Shown: positions 8,229 through 17,649 of the stretch, in pieces
Numbering within the stretch: the first letter of the stretch is position 1
Layout of the letters: each line of letters starts with the position of its first letter
Origin: Halostagnicola larsenii XH-48
GTDB lineage: Archaea; Halobacteriota; Halobacteria; Halobacteriales; Natrialbaceae
Length of the DNA: 64,000 nucleotides
NCBI RefSeq assembly: GCF_000517625.1
Contig: NZ_CP007055.1
Location: 1,054,001 to 1,118,000, forward strand
Reading direction: 5' to 3'
Notes under the pieces: generated by a model
The model's database searches: none
Seen by the model: only the letters and a program-made list of their open reading frames with translations
Told to the model about the DNA's origin: nothing
Translations under genes and position numbers: made by a program

Positions 8229-9833
8229 TCAGTCGAAGTGGAAGCGTTCTACCGCTCGAGACGACCGGAACGTCGACAGTGCGCCGAGACAGCCAGCCAT
8301 CAGAGCGGTTAGTACGGCACCGAGAACACCGATCACGACGGGGTGTACGCCGAGCGAGTCGGCGAGTGCGTCGTTAATGAGGCCCGTGTGTGCGAACAGG
8401 GTCGGCGCTGCGACCAGAAAGAGCGCGATCGAGTAGACGGCGAACGCGATCGTACTCGGGATGATCGCCTCCTGGCTTCGCGAGACGCTCACCTCCTCGT
8501 ATCGCGGGAAGAGCGTTCCGATCCCCGACGCGAGTGGCCCGGCACACAGCCCCAGCGCGAGTGTCGACAGCGTGTACGTGCCAACTAACGGCAACGATAT
8601 CGGACTCATAACGCCAAGCGCGGCGGTCGTCACGATCGTCACCGGAACGCCGACGAGGACACCGGCGACGACGTGTCCAGCGACCAGGGTTTTCCCGGAC
8701 GAGACGCCAAGCACCGTCACGGGAAGCGACGCGCCTTCGTTTCCGAGCACGTTCAACGTGAACAACGACCCGGTGATCCAGGCGCCGGAGACGCCGACGA
8801 GAATCGGGAGGATGCCCCCGACGCTGCCGGTCTGGATGGTCGACGTAATCGGCATCACGAGGAGCATCAACGGGTAGAGCACGAACGAGAGCGTGATCGG
8901 GTTACGCCGAGCGCGAGTCCAGTCGGCTCGAGCGACGCCGTAGACCGGTTGTGAGAGAAACGATGTGAGCCTCGAGGAACCCGATTCCGTCGGCTCCGCG
9001 TTCGTCTCGTGGTTATCGACGCGGACCGGGTCGGCGTACCAGAACCACTTCGCGAGGCGGCCGAGGACGGCGGGTGCGATTGCAACGCCGATAACGCCCA
9101 TCCCGACCGCACCAAGCGCGCGGAACACGGACGCATCGGTACTGAGCCCAAGCAGTGCTAGATCACCGAACCACGCAAGCGGGGTTCGGACGACTACCGA
9201 AACCACCGGATCGAGCACGGAGTCGACTGACTGAGTGAAAATGGTACCAAAATAAAGCAGGCCGAGGAGCGCCAGAAACACCGTCCGAAGACGGGTCAGG
9301 AGCTTCGACCTCACCCCGGAGTTCTTGACGGCGAGGGCGAGAACGAACCCGGAGAGAATGCCGAGAGTGACGATCGAACAGATGGTGATGAGCAGGAGCG
9401 GCGCGGTGGCGATCGATCCGGCACCGGCTGCGAACACGAGTGCGCCGATCCCACCGAGGACGAACGCCGGGACGCCCCAGAGCAGCAGCTTTCCGACGAC
9501 TAATCCGCCGATCAACTCGCGGTGGGAAACCGTCGTCAACAGGCCGTCAGATCGATCCGGGTCTAATCCGGTCGCGTACGTCTGGTAGCCGCTCAACCCT
9601 GTGATAAAGACCCAGACGTAGACGACCCCCATCCGCGCTACCTCGAGCGGGTTCCCGAACTCTCCGGCCGCAACGCCCGCTCCGAACGCGTACAACAGAC
9701 CGATCCCCGCCATGGAGAGTAATCCGAAGAAACCGATCGCGATGACTATGGCCAGCAATTGCATCGGATTGTCGCGGAGTTTGCGCCATTGACGGCGAAT
9801 CTCCGTTCGACCGATAGTCCAGACGTGGCTCAT
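8229..9833 (-). CDS. ABC exporter permease (ABC-2 type), multi-spanning
   Basis: 534 aa from MSHVWTIGRTEIRRQWRK. Ten or more hydrophobic segments are separated by short polar loops, with a cytoplasmic N-terminal amphipathic stretch typical of ABC-2/YhaP-like permeases; a long loop near the middle (DNHETNAEPTESGSSR) is hydrophilic. It forms a transporter with the ATPase encoded 120 bp upstream on the same strand. Substrate unknown; such pairs export drugs, lipids or peptides. A GTG start at 9860 is possible but the first nine residues it adds are not conserved-looking. Confidence 0.75.
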   Translation of the reverse strand: MSHVWTIGRTEIRRQWRKLRDNPMQLLAIVIAIGFFGLLSMAGIGLLYAFGAGVAAGEFGNPLEVARMGVVYVWVFITGLSGYQTYATGLDPDRSDGLLTTVSHRELIGGLVVGKLLLWGVPAFVLGGIGALVFAAGAGSIATAPLLLITICSIVTLGILSGFVLALAVKNSGVRSKLLTRLRTVFLALLGLLYFGTIFTQSVDSVLDPVVSVVVRTPLAWFGDLALLGLSTDASVFRALGAVGMGVIGVAIAPAVLGRLAKWFWYADPVRVDNHETNAEPTESGSSRLTSFLSQPVYGVARADWTRARRNPITLSFVLYPLMLLVMPITSTIQTGSVGGILPILVGVSGAWITGSLFTLNVLGNEGASLPVTVLGVSSGKTLVAGHVVAGVLVGVPVTIVTTAALGVMSPISLPLVGTYTLSTLALGLCAGPLASGIGTLFPRYEEVSVSRSQEAIIPSTIAFAVYSIALFLVAAPTLFAHTGLINDALADSLGVHPVVIGVLGAVLTALMAGCLGALSTFRSSRAVERFHFD

Positions 9834-9955
9834 CGCTGCGGAGCGACCTACCCCGCTCACAGGCTTCTCACCACTCGTTGTGACCGCATCGATTTCGATG
9901 GCTCGAGTCGCCTTCGACCCGCTGACACCAGCCGGCTGACTTCGCCTCTCATCCG

Positions 9956-10708
9956 TTATTCACCTACGACTGGTGCGCTGTGGTCGGTCGTCACCGAGAG
10001 GAAGACGTCCTCGAGAGTGGAGCCTTCTGCGGCCTCGAGCGTTCCCGTCAGCGCCTCTGGATCGCCCTCTTCGACGATTCGGCCCTGATAGAGCACGCCC
10101 ACGAGGTCGGCGAGTTCCTCGACGACAGAGAGGATATGCGTCGAGAGGAAGACGGTGTGGCCTTCATCGGCGACCTTGGCGAGGACATCGAGAACCGTCC
10201 GCGCCGCGCGGGGGTCGAGTCCGGACGTCGGTTCGTCGAGGAAAACGACATCGGGTTCGTGGAGCAACGCCTGGATAAGACCGATCTTCTGGCGCATCCC
10301 TTTCGAGTAGGCTTCGATCCGTTTGGCGGAATCGCCCCTGAGATCGAACCGGTCCAACCAGCCGTTGATGCGTTTGTTCGCGGTCTCCTCGGGAATGTCC
10401 CGCAGCCGTGCGTAGTACTCGAGTTGTTCCCTGCCCGTGAGTTCGTCGAACACCGGCGGATCTTCGGGCAGATATCCGATGGACGACCGGACGGCGTCGC
10501 GGTCGGTGATCGGCTCGCCCATGATCGTCGCACTCCCGGAGGTCGGCCGCGTTAACGTCGTTAGCATTCGCATCGTCGTCGTCTTTCCGGCACCGTTCGG
10601 TCCGAGAAAGCCGTACACCGTGCCGCGCGGAACGACGAGATCGAGTTGGTCGACGACGACTGTCCCGTCGAATCGCTTCGTGAGATCGGTTGCTGTGATT
10701 GCGTTCAT
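9956..10708 (-). CDS. ABC transporter ATP-binding protein (exporter type)
   Basis: 250 aa. Walker A is FLGPNGAGKTTTMRML, the signature reads AYSKGMRQKIGL, Walker B is DVVFLDEPTSGLDPRA, and the switch His is in STHILS. This belongs to the CcmA/NatA-like group that powers ABC-2 exporters. It is cotranscribed with the downstream permease. The signature 'YSKGMRQK' is the usual variant in this exporter subgroup, so an active ATPase is expected. The C-terminal tail after about residue 225 (TLEDVFLSVT) is the normal end of the group. Confidence 0.85.
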   Translation of the reverse strand: MNAITATDLTKRFDGTVVVDQLDLVVPRGTVYGFLGPNGAGKTTTMRMLTTLTRPTSGSATIMGEPITDRDAVRSSIGYLPEDPPVFDELTGREQLEYYARLRDIPEETANKRINGWLDRFDLRGDSAKRIEAYSKGMRQKIGLIQALLHEPDVVFLDEPTSGLDPRAARTVLDVLAKVADEGHTVFLSTHILSVVEELADLVGVLYQGRIVEEGDPEALTGTLEAAEGSTLEDVFLSVTTDHSAPVVGE

Positions 10709-10960
10709 GTATTGAAAATCTGCGAGTGATTAGTATCACTCAGTGGTCGGGGACCAAAAGAACCCACCGTTCGTCTATCGTATTCGAACGAGAACTCCGT
10801 TATCGGGTGAGAAGGCGGGGTTCGTTCCATTCGCACCTCCAGCGCCGAAGTCGCGTCAGCGGCCAATTCATGGGCATCTGTTCATTTCGTTACGACCCAC
10901 ATAACACGATCCACTGTTTTCTGGCTCAGAAAACTCGATGGCGGAGACGCTGGGATCGCG

Positions 10961-12253
10961 TTAGTCCGCGGTCTCGACCGTCGCACCGAGACTCGAAAGC
11001 ATACCGAAAAATCCGGGGAAAGAAACGTCTACGTGCTCGCCACCCTGGATCGTCGTTTCGCCGTCGGCAGCGAGTCCCGCGAGCGCCAGCGACATGACGA
11101 TTCGGTGGTCGGCACGTCCGTCCACGGTCGCTCCCCGGATCGTCGACTCGTCGCCGTGAACGGTCAACGAATCCCGCGTTTCGGTCGTTTCGACGCCCAT
11201 CTTCTCGAGTTCCTCGGCCATCGCGCTCACGCGATCGGTTTCCTTGAACCGGACGTGCTCGGCGTTGGTGATTCGAGTATCGCCGTCGGCGACCGCGCCG
11301 AGGGTCGCGATCGTCGGGAGGAGATCGGGCGTGTCTTCGACCGAAACGTCGATCCCCTCGAGAGGGGCTTTCGAGACGTCGATCGTCCCATCGTCGCGGT
11401 TCCACTCGACGTCCGCACCCATCCGGTCGACGATATCGACGATTGCGGTATCTCCCTGCGCGCTCGGATGTGCCCCCTCGATGCGAACGCCGTCTTCGCT
11501 CGCGATGGCACCCGCCGCGAGCGGATACGAGATCGACGAAAAATCGCCGGGAACGGCGTATTCGCCGCCTTCAGGCGCGTAAGACTGCCCGCCCGGGACC
11601 GCGAAGCCGTCCTCGGTGGCTTCGGCGTCGACGCCGAAGTCCGCCAACAATTCGATCGTGACGTCGACGTACGGCGCGGACTTGAGTTCCGTCTCGAGGT
11701 CGATCTCGAGGCCGTCGGCCGTCACCGCGCCGGCCATCAACAGGGCGGTGATGTACTGTGAGGAGACGTCGCCCGGAATCGACACGCGGTCGCCCGACAG
11801 CGGGCCGGTGACGACCAGCGGTGCCTGTCCGTTCGCTCGAGTACTCGCCGCATCAGCTCCGAGATCCGAGAGCGCCTCGAGCAGCGGCCCTTGCGGACGA
11901 GACCGGAGCGATTCGTCGCCGGTGAGCACGCTCGTGCCATCGGCAAGCGCCGCCGCCGCGGTCACGAGTCGCATCGTCGTACCACTGTTATCGCAGTCGA
12001 TCACGTCCGCCGGCACCTCGGGAGTGCCGTCGAAGCCCTCGACGGAGAGGGTCCCATCGTCCGATCGGGTTACGCTCCCGCCGAACAATTCCACAGCTCG
12101 CGCCGTTGCACGCGTATCCGCACTCCAGAGCGCGTCGCGTACCGTGGCGCTGTCGGCGTACCCCGACGCCAAAATCGCGCGATGCGTGTAACTCTTCGAT
12201 GGCGGTGCCGTCGCCGTTCCCCCAAGCTTCGAGGGACCGAGCGTGACGTTCAT
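10961..12253 (-). CDS. aroA: 3-phosphoshikimate 1-carboxyvinyltransferase (EPSP synthase)
   Basis: 430 aa from [12 protein letters not shown]. It transfers enolpyruvate from PEP to shikimate-3-phosphate. Characteristic blocks: [12 protein letters not shown] (about 17-28, substrate-binding Lys/Ser), [27 protein letters not shown], and [18 protein letters not shown]. Upstream codons in the same frame (to 12340) are not protein-like, so the ATG at 12253 is used. The product feeds chorismate synthase encoded at 6991-8142. About 250 bp without a gene separate it from the ABC ATPase downstream. Confidence 0.93.
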   Translation of the reverse strand: MNVTLGPSKLGGTATAPPSKSYTHRAILASGYADSATVRDALWSADTRATARAVELFGGSVTRSDDGTLSVEGFDGTPEVPADVIDCDNSGTTMRLVTAAAALADGTSVLTGDESLRSRPQGPLLEALSDLGADAASTRANGQAPLVVTGPLSGDRVSIPGDVSSQYITALLMAGAVTADGLEIDLETELKSAPYVDVTIELLADFGVDAEATEDGFAVPGGQSYAPEGGEYAVPGDFSSISYPLAAGAIASEDGVRIEGAHPSAQGDTAIVDIVDRMGADVEWNRDDGTIDVSKAPLEGIDVSVEDTPDLLPTIATLGAVADGDTRITNAEHVRFKETDRVSAMAEELEKMGVETTETRDSLTVHGDESTIRGATVDGRADHRIVMSLALAGLAADGETTIQGGEHVDVSFPGFFGMLSSLGATVETAD

Positions 12254-12353
12254 GCTCGGTCTGTGGAGTGGATGCCCTATACCGATACCGGTACGTCCCC
12301 CGAGACCGTTCGGAACGGTCGTCCCAGCCTGCAGATTCACCAGACCGGTTCGG

Positions 12354-13502
12354 TCACTTCGGACAGCCGATCGACGCCGCGATTTCCTCGAGCGGTTCGC
12401 CGGGATGCGGACTCGAGACTTCGTAGCTCACGTCCTCGCACTCCCAGAAAACGCTCTCGAGGTCACCGGCGCGGAGATACGCCTCGTTGCCGTCGATATC
12501 GATCGGGGTGAGCGCGTCCGGATCGAACCGGGACGTTTCCCTGACGGCAACGAACAGTTCGCGTTCGGGCGTGGTCGGTTCGACGTACCAACTCGTCGCC
12601 GTCGTACCGAAGCCTCTGTCCAGGACGGTGATTCGATCGAGTTCGAAATCATCCGGTATCGCCGGGTCCGGGAGATCGAACGGGAGAATTTTCGCCGCGG
12701 CTTCCGGAGTGTCGAAGATCCCGATGGGTTCGGCGCCGATCGACTTGACCTCGGCGTCCGACGGCGGGTCGTAGGTGAACGTCCCGTCCTCGAGTCCCTC
12801 GTTGATCGCGAGTTCGTCGTAGGTCACCGTGAGGCTGTGGAGGGTACGTTCGTCGGTCTCGACGACCGTCTGCTCTTTGATCGGGTACCGGTGTTCGTCG
12901 CCGATCCAGATCGTTCGAACGACCTCCGCCTCGTCGACCTCCGCCGAATCGGCGGCCTCGAGCGGAATCGCGTAGACCGTCTCTCCCACCAGCAGTTCGA
13001 TCGATCGCCCGACCTCGTCGTCCGATTTCGGAGTCGCTTCGACGACGTGGGCCTCGCTATTGTCAACCGTGTCGGTTCCGTCGTACGCGAGGTCGTAGTC
13101 CTCGAGGAGTGATTCGAGGACGAGACGGGTTCGATCCGCGACGAAGCGGTTCGGGTGGTGCCGCTCGAGGACCGTTTCCGTCGTCGGATTGTACCCCCAG
13201 GTCACCTCCTGATTTCGGACCGACACCATCCCTTCGGGCGCGCGAGAATCCGACGACTCGAGGACCTCCCGTCGCTGGGCATCCGGGGGTCGTTGAAAGA
13301 GCCGTTCCCGCCGCTCGATCGCTTCTTCCGGCGTTTCGGCTGTCATCGTCCGAATAGCCGCGAGGTCGTTTATTTCTCCGCGAGCGTCGATTGCTTCCCG
13401 AACGAGGTCGTCGCTCGCCGGAGCCTCCTCCGAACTGGTGTCCTCGAAACAGCCGGCGAGCGCGGTACTAGCACCCGCTACGATAAGACGACGACGGCGC
13501 AT
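12354..13502 (-). CDS. Lipoprotein with LolA-like and DUF4367-like domains (paralog 3)
   Basis: 382 aa. Signal [18 protein letters not shown] has a lipobox (Cys18) and an Arg-rich n-region that could be a Tat-type signal, unlike the two tandem paralogs at 1.2-3.7 kb. The core keeps the family blocks in diverged form: [14 protein letters not shown], the FDTPEAAAK segment, [14 protein letters not shown], and a C-terminus ending in IAASIGCPK. It seems to be an older paralog of the same surface-protein family. Stands alone between aroA and the M24 peptidase gene; function unknown. Confidence 0.72.
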   Translation of the reverse strand: MRRRRLIVAGASTALAGCFEDTSSEEAPASDDLVREAIDARGEINDLAAIRTMTAETPEEAIERRERLFQRPPDAQRREVLESSDSRAPEGMVSVRNQEVTWGYNPTTETVLERHHPNRFVADRTRLVLESLLEDYDLAYDGTDTVDNSEAHVVEATPKSDDEVGRSIELLVGETVYAIPLEAADSAEVDEAEVVRTIWIGDEHRYPIKEQTVVETDERTLHSLTVTYDELAINEGLEDGTFTYDPPSDAEVKSIGAEPIGIFDTPEAAAKILPFDLPDPAIPDDFELDRITVLDRGFGTTATSWYVEPTTPERELFVAVRETSRFDPDALTPIDIDGNEAYLRAGDLESVFWECEDVSYEVSSPHPGEPLEEIAASIGCPK

Positions 13503-13666
13503 AGGTCAATGTTGTAAGGTCTCTTAATAAGCGTAGGGATTCGGTCTGAACAAACTGGTGTGCTCGAGTGGTAACCGCGTTCGATGCGCGGTTGGTCGCG
13601 CCCCACGATCCGTTCGCTGGTGCCGGGACCCTCGTAATTATGTAGACGCCTGCCACAGTTTCGGCC

Positions 13667-14911
13667 ATGGATATCGATCTTTCACCGCTTCGGTCCGCGC
13701 TCGCGGATGCAAGCGTCGACGGCTATCTCATCGACGCCGACGGATCGGATTCTGACCAGCGGTACGTCTCCGATTTCACCGCCCCGGATCCCTACCAGAC
13801 GCTGGTTACGACCGCGCCAACCAGCCAGTCGGGCGGATCGTCCGACCCGAACGGTTCGGGCGAGATTGGCGGGCGCCGCGGCGTCCATCTCCTGGTCTCC
13901 GGACTCGAGTACGGGCGGGCACGCGCAGATGCGACTGTCGACTCGATCGCCCGGCGCGCCGACTTCGACTATCGCGACCGCGTCGCGGAGTACGGTCCCC
14001 AGGAGGGAACCGTTCGGACGATCGCGGCGTTTCTCGAGTCACACGACGTCGAATCGGTGGCCGTCCCCCCGAGTTTTCCGACGGGAACTGCGGACGGGCT
14101 TCGGGAACAGGGTATTTCGGTCACTGTCGAATCCGAGGGGATCGTCGAAACGGAGATCCGGGCGCGAAAATCCGAGTGGGAGATCGAACAGATTCAGTCG
14201 ACCCAGCGAGCCAACGAGCGGGCGATGGCCGTCGCCGAGGAGTTGATCGCGACCGCAGATGTCGAGGACGGCGTTCTCGTTTACGACGACGACCCGCTGA
14301 CGAGCGAACGCGTCACGACGGAGATCGAAATCGAACTGCTTCGCAACGGCTGCGCGCTCGACGAAACGATCGTCGCCTGCGGTGCCGACGGCGCGGATCC
14401 GCACGACCGCGGTAGCGGCGCGCTCGAGGCGGACGAACTGATCGTGATCGACATCTTCCCGCGGGACAAAGAGACGGGATACTTCGGCGATATGACCCGC
14501 ACGTTCCTGCGCGGCGTACCGAGCGAGGAACAGCGACGGCGATACGACGTGACCCAGCGGGCCTACGAGGCGGCGCTCGAGGCTGTCGAGGCGGGCGTCA
14601 CGGGAGCGGCGGTCCACGACGTGGCCTGCGACGTGATCGAGGACGCCGGCTACGAAACTCTCCGAAGCGACCCGACGACGGAGACGGGGTACATCCACAA
14701 CACCGGCCACGGCGTCGGACTCGACATCCACGAACAGCCCACGGTGTCGCCGTCTGGGGGCGAACTCGAGCCCGGCCACGTCGTCAGTATCGAGCCCGGA
14801 ATCTACGACCCCGCCGTCGGCGGCGTCCGAATCGAGGATCTGGTCGTCGTCACCGAGGACGGACACAGAAATTTCAACGAGTACGGCGTTTACCTCGAGC
14901 CGAGGGCGTAG
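13667..14911 (+). CDS. M24 family metallopeptidase (Xaa-Pro dipeptidase/aminopeptidase-like)
   Basis: 414 aa. The C-terminal 'pita-bread' domain has all five metal ligands in order: Asp in IDIFPRDKET, Asp in YFGDMTRTF, His in NTGHGVGLDIHEQP, Glu in VSIEPGIY and Glu in GGVRIEDLVVV. The N-terminal about 150 residues form the creatinase-like domain. The family cleaves peptides with proline at the second position and uses two Mn/Co ions; it acts in the cytoplasm in peptide turnover. The N-terminal domain contains a Gly/Ser-rich insert (SQSGGSSDPNGSGEIGG) that looks like a halophile-specific loop. Exact substrate preference unproven. Confidence 0.85.
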   Translation: MDIDLSPLRSALADASVDGYLIDADGSDSDQRYVSDFTAPDPYQTLVTTAPTSQSGGSSDPNGSGEIGGRRGVHLLVSGLEYGRARADATVDSIARRADFDYRDRVAEYGPQEGTVRTIAAFLESHDVESVAVPPSFPTGTADGLREQGISVTVESEGIVETEIRARKSEWEIEQIQSTQRANERAMAVAEELIATADVEDGVLVYDDDPLTSERVTTEIEIELLRNGCALDETIVACGADGADPHDRGSGALEADELIVIDIFPRDKETGYFGDMTRTFLRGVPSEEQRRRYDVTQRAYEAALEAVEAGVTGAAVHDVACDVIEDAGYETLRSDPTTETGYIHNTGHGVGLDIHEQPTVSPSGGELEPGHVVSIEPGIYDPAVGGVRIEDLVVVTEDGHRNFNEYGVYLEPRA

Positions 14912-14956
14912 CCGGCACCGAGACGAACCGTTCTCGAATCGATCAAGCAGGTGGCC

Positions 14957-15511
14957 TCAGTCGTCCGTACAGATCTCGAGGAAGTTCTCGAAGACCTCGT
15001 CGCCTTCCTCGGTGTGGGCTACCTCCGGGTGCCACTGGACGCCGTAGAGGTCTCGGTCGGTGTCGCTCATCGCCTCGACGCCGCAGACGTCGCTCGAGGC
15101 GGTCCGTTCGAATCCCTCGGGAACTTCCTTGACTTCGTCGGCGTGGCTCGCCCAGACGCGGGTTTCGGGGTACAGCGAGCCCGTGAGCGGATCGTTTTCC
15201 GAGAGCAGGTCGACGGTGACGTCGGCGTAGCCGCCGTACTCGCCGCTGCCGACCCGGCCGCCGAGTTCCTCGGCGATCAACTGCATGCCCAGACAGATTC
15301 CCAGCACCGGCATATCGGACTCGAGGTACGCCGCCGACTGTCCCGTTCGATCCATATCCGGCCCGCCAGATAACACGACGCCGTCGGCGTCGACCTCCTC
15401 GGGCGGCGTGTCGTTATCGATCAGTTCCGAGTCGACCCCGAGATCTCGAAGCGCTCGATCCTCCAGGTGCGTAAACTGTCCGTGGTTGTCCACCACGACG
15501 ATCTTCGTCAT
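14957..15511 (-). CDS. guaAa: GMP synthase, glutamine amidotransferase subunit A
   Basis: 184 aa from MTKIVVVDNHGQ. This is the class I glutaminase half of the archaeal split GMP synthase, releasing ammonia from glutamine for amination of XMP. Nucleophile Cys73 sits in LGICLGMQ, with the His/Glu pair in VQWHPEVAH near the C-terminus. Length fits a separate subunit (about 190 aa). The synthetase partner is not in the window. Codons upstream of 15511 are not conserved-looking, so this start is chosen. Convergent with the M24 peptidase gene. Confidence 0.9.
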   Translation of the reverse strand: MTKIVVVDNHGQFTHLEDRALRDLGVDSELIDNDTPPEEVDADGVVLSGGPDMDRTGQSAAYLESDMPVLGICLGMQLIAEELGGRVGSGEYGGYADVTVDLLSENDPLTGSLYPETRVWASHADEVKEVPEGFERTASSDVCGVEAMSDTDRDLYGVQWHPEVAHTEEGDEVFENFLEICTDD

Positions 15512-15648
15512 TGCCGGGAGGTAGCGGGGGAACCGGTAAAAGCGGTCCGGAAGCGAGCCTGCTCGGGTGTCGGCACGCACTCGAGCCAACGCGCGAACGA
15601 GGCTGGATATCCGGTACGTTTATGCACAGTTCGAGAGAGAACTCGTGT

Positions 15649-15786
15649 ATGGCCATCGATATCAGCGAGTTCGACCATCCGGCGTGGCTCACGGCAGCGG
15701 GGACGGGAGTAGGATACCTGTTGATCCTCGTTCTCCTGACCGTCTTGCTCTTTCTCGTTCCGTGGGGAATATTCGTACTGCTGTGA
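15649..15786 (+). CDS. 45-aa single-span membrane protein
   Basis: MAIDISEFDHPAWL followed by one hydrophobic helix of about 24 residues (VGYLLILVLLTVLLFLVPWGIF). A cytosolic acidic N-tail and a Trp/Pro near the helix end make it look like a genuine small membrane protein; very similar tiny proteins are common in haloarchaea as I recall. Function unknown. It lies between guaAa and the PAN gene, alone on the plus strand. Confidence 0.55.
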   Translation: MAIDISEFDHPAWLTAAGTGVGYLLILVLLTVLLFLVPWGIFVLL

Positions 15787-15936
15787 GCACCGTTCGGTTG
15801 CTAGCGTTACTGAACCCGAACGATACGTCGATTTCTCTCTAGACCGCTCGAGTGCTTTTCGACTAGCTGATTGTAAGACTCGGTAGCGCTTGCGCTCGAG
15901 AGCCACTTAACACGAAAATCGGCTCGAAAAACCGCT

Positions 15937-17154
15937 TCAGGCGAACGTCTTCGAGACGTCCTCGGTCTCGTCGGAACTGGCCTGGACCTTCTCCCAGGCG
16001 TTCTGGAAGTCTTCCATCCGGATCTCGGTCCGGTCGTCGCGGATGGCGAACATCCCCGCTTCGGTACAGATCGCCTTGACGTCGGCACCGGAGGCTTCGT
16101 CGGCTTCGGCGGCGAGCGAGTCGAACTCGACGTCGTCGGCGACGTTCATGCCGCGCGTGTGGATCTGGAAAATCAGTTCTCGGCCCTCCTCGTCGGGTTT
16201 CGGAACTTCGATGAGGCGGTCGAACCGACCGGGCCGAAGGATGGCGCGGTCGAGCATGTCGAAGCGGTTCGTGGCGGCGATGATGCGGATCTCGCCGCGC
16301 TCTTCGAAGCCGTCCATCTCGCTGAGGAGTTGCATCATCGTCCGCTGGACCTCGGCGTCGCCGGAGGTCTTGGACTCGGTTCGCTTGGCGGCGATGGCGT
16401 CGATCTCGTCGATGAAGATAACCGCGGGTTCGTGCTCGCGGGCGACCTCGAAGAGGTCCCGAACGAGTTTCGCGCCCTCGCCGATGAACTTGTGAACCAG
16501 TTCCGAGCCGGCCATCTTGATGAAGGTCGCGTCGGTCTGGTTGGCGACCGCTTTCGCGAGCATCGTCTTGCCGGTTCCCGGTGGGCCGTGCAGAAGAACG
16601 CCGCTCGGCGGTTCGATACCAACGTCGTCGAACATGCCGGGTTTCTTCATCGGCATCTCGACGGTTTCGCGAACCTCCTGTAGCTGGTCCTCGAGCCCGC
16701 CGATATCCTCGTATTCGACCTCGGGACTCTGGGTGACTTCCATCACGCGAGCCCGGACGTCGGTTTCTCCGGAGAGGGTCTTGACGATCGAGAGGGAGTT
16801 GTTAACCGCAACGCGGGAATCCGGCTCGAGGTCCTCGCGCATCTCTTCGGTGACCTCGGTCAGGGCCTCCTGATTGTTTCCGTGCTGTTTGATGATGACG
16901 CCTTCGTCGGTCAGTTCCTGCACCGTCGCGACGAACAGCGGCGACTGCTTCAGCTTCTTGTTTTCGTGCGTAAGTCGCTCGAGTTTCTGCTGGTATTTGT
17001 TGTTCTCGGCGTTCGCATCGAGGAGTTTGTCGCGCATCTCCTCGTTTTGCGACTCGAGGATTTCTAGGCGGTCCTCGAGCGACTGTATTTTCTCCTGTTG
17101 GGACGCCTCGTCCTCGTCGTATGGGAGGTCGACGTCGTCCACAGTGTCGCTCAT
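15937..17154 (-). CDS. pan: Proteasome-activating nucleotidase (PAN)
   Basis: 405 aa. Domains: N-terminal coiled coil (about 18-70), OB-fold (about 71-140) and AAA+ ATPase. Walker A GPPGTGKT is at 190-197, Walker B IFIDEIDA has Asp249/Glu250, followed by the second region of homology (TNRFDMLDRAILRPGRFDR). As a hexamer it unfolds proteins and feeds them into the 20S proteasome, whose beta subunit is encoded at 41443-42174. The extreme C-terminus is SKTFA: the penultimate Phe replaces the Tyr of the usual HbYX gate-opening motif. Start at 17154 is favoured because a TATA-like CTTATGAA lies about 25 bp upstream. Divergent from a small winged-helix gene. Confidence 0.93.
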   Translation of the reverse strand: MSDTVDDVDLPYDEDEASQQEKIQSLEDRLEILESQNEEMRDKLLDANAENNKYQQKLERLTHENKKLKQSPLFVATVQELTDEGVIIKQHGNNQEALTEVTEEMREDLEPDSRVAVNNSLSIVKTLSGETDVRARVMEVTQSPEVEYEDIGGLEDQLQEVRETVEMPMKKPGMFDDVGIEPPSGVLLHGPPGTGKTMLAKAVANQTDATFIKMAGSELVHKFIGEGAKLVRDLFEVAREHEPAVIFIDEIDAIAAKRTESKTSGDAEVQRTMMQLLSEMDGFEERGEIRIIAATNRFDMLDRAILRPGRFDRLIEVPKPDEEGRELIFQIHTRGMNVADDVEFDSLAAEADEASGADVKAICTEAGMFAIRDDRTEIRMEDFQNAWEKVQASSDETEDVSKTFA

Positions 17155-17277
17155 TAACCCACTCTTGGGTGTTGGTTCATAAGAGGCTTCGGGTCGATAC
17201 ACTATGGAATAGTATTACTGCCACGCATTTATCTAAACAGAAAATATTATCACCTTGTATCCGAAACGGGTATCACG

Positions 17278-17547
17278 ATGAGTGCTTCAGAGTCGTTTCG
17301 ACAGGAGTCAACCCCCCGCGGAAGCTGGGAGGACGTTCGCGATCTGCCGCCGAGTGCGAAACTCGTCGCGAAGGTACTCGAGTACAACGAGACGATGACC
17401 CAACAGCAGATCGCCGACGAGACGCTGCTTCCGGCGCGTACCGTTCGATACGCGCTCAACCGACTCGACGACGAAAACGTGATCGACTCTCGATTTTCGT
17501 TCTCGGACGCGCGAAAGCGCCTCTACACGCTCGATATCGAATCTTAA
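17278..17547 (+). CDS. Small winged-helix transcriptional regulator (MarR/ArsR-like)
   Basis: 89 aa. Residues about 25-80 are a compact winged helix: LPPSAKLVAKVLEYNE, MTQQQIADETLLPARTVRYAL (recognition helix), DDENVIDSRFSFSDARKRLY (wing). No effector domain is present. It starts 123 bp from the divergent PAN gene and may control that region, which is inference. AT-rich bases at about 17237-17250 may supply its TATA box. Confidence 0.75.
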   Translation: MSASESFRQESTPRGSWEDVRDLPPSAKLVAKVLEYNETMTQQQIADETLLPARTVRYALNRLDDENVIDSRFSFSDARKRLYTLDIES

Positions 17548-17649
17548 CTCCGCACTCTCTACCTATCGCTCTTCTCATCAATCCGGGCACGGTTACTTTC
17601 ACTCCGGTCACGGAAGCCATTTAGGGGAGCCAGCGCAACGGGAGGGTAG

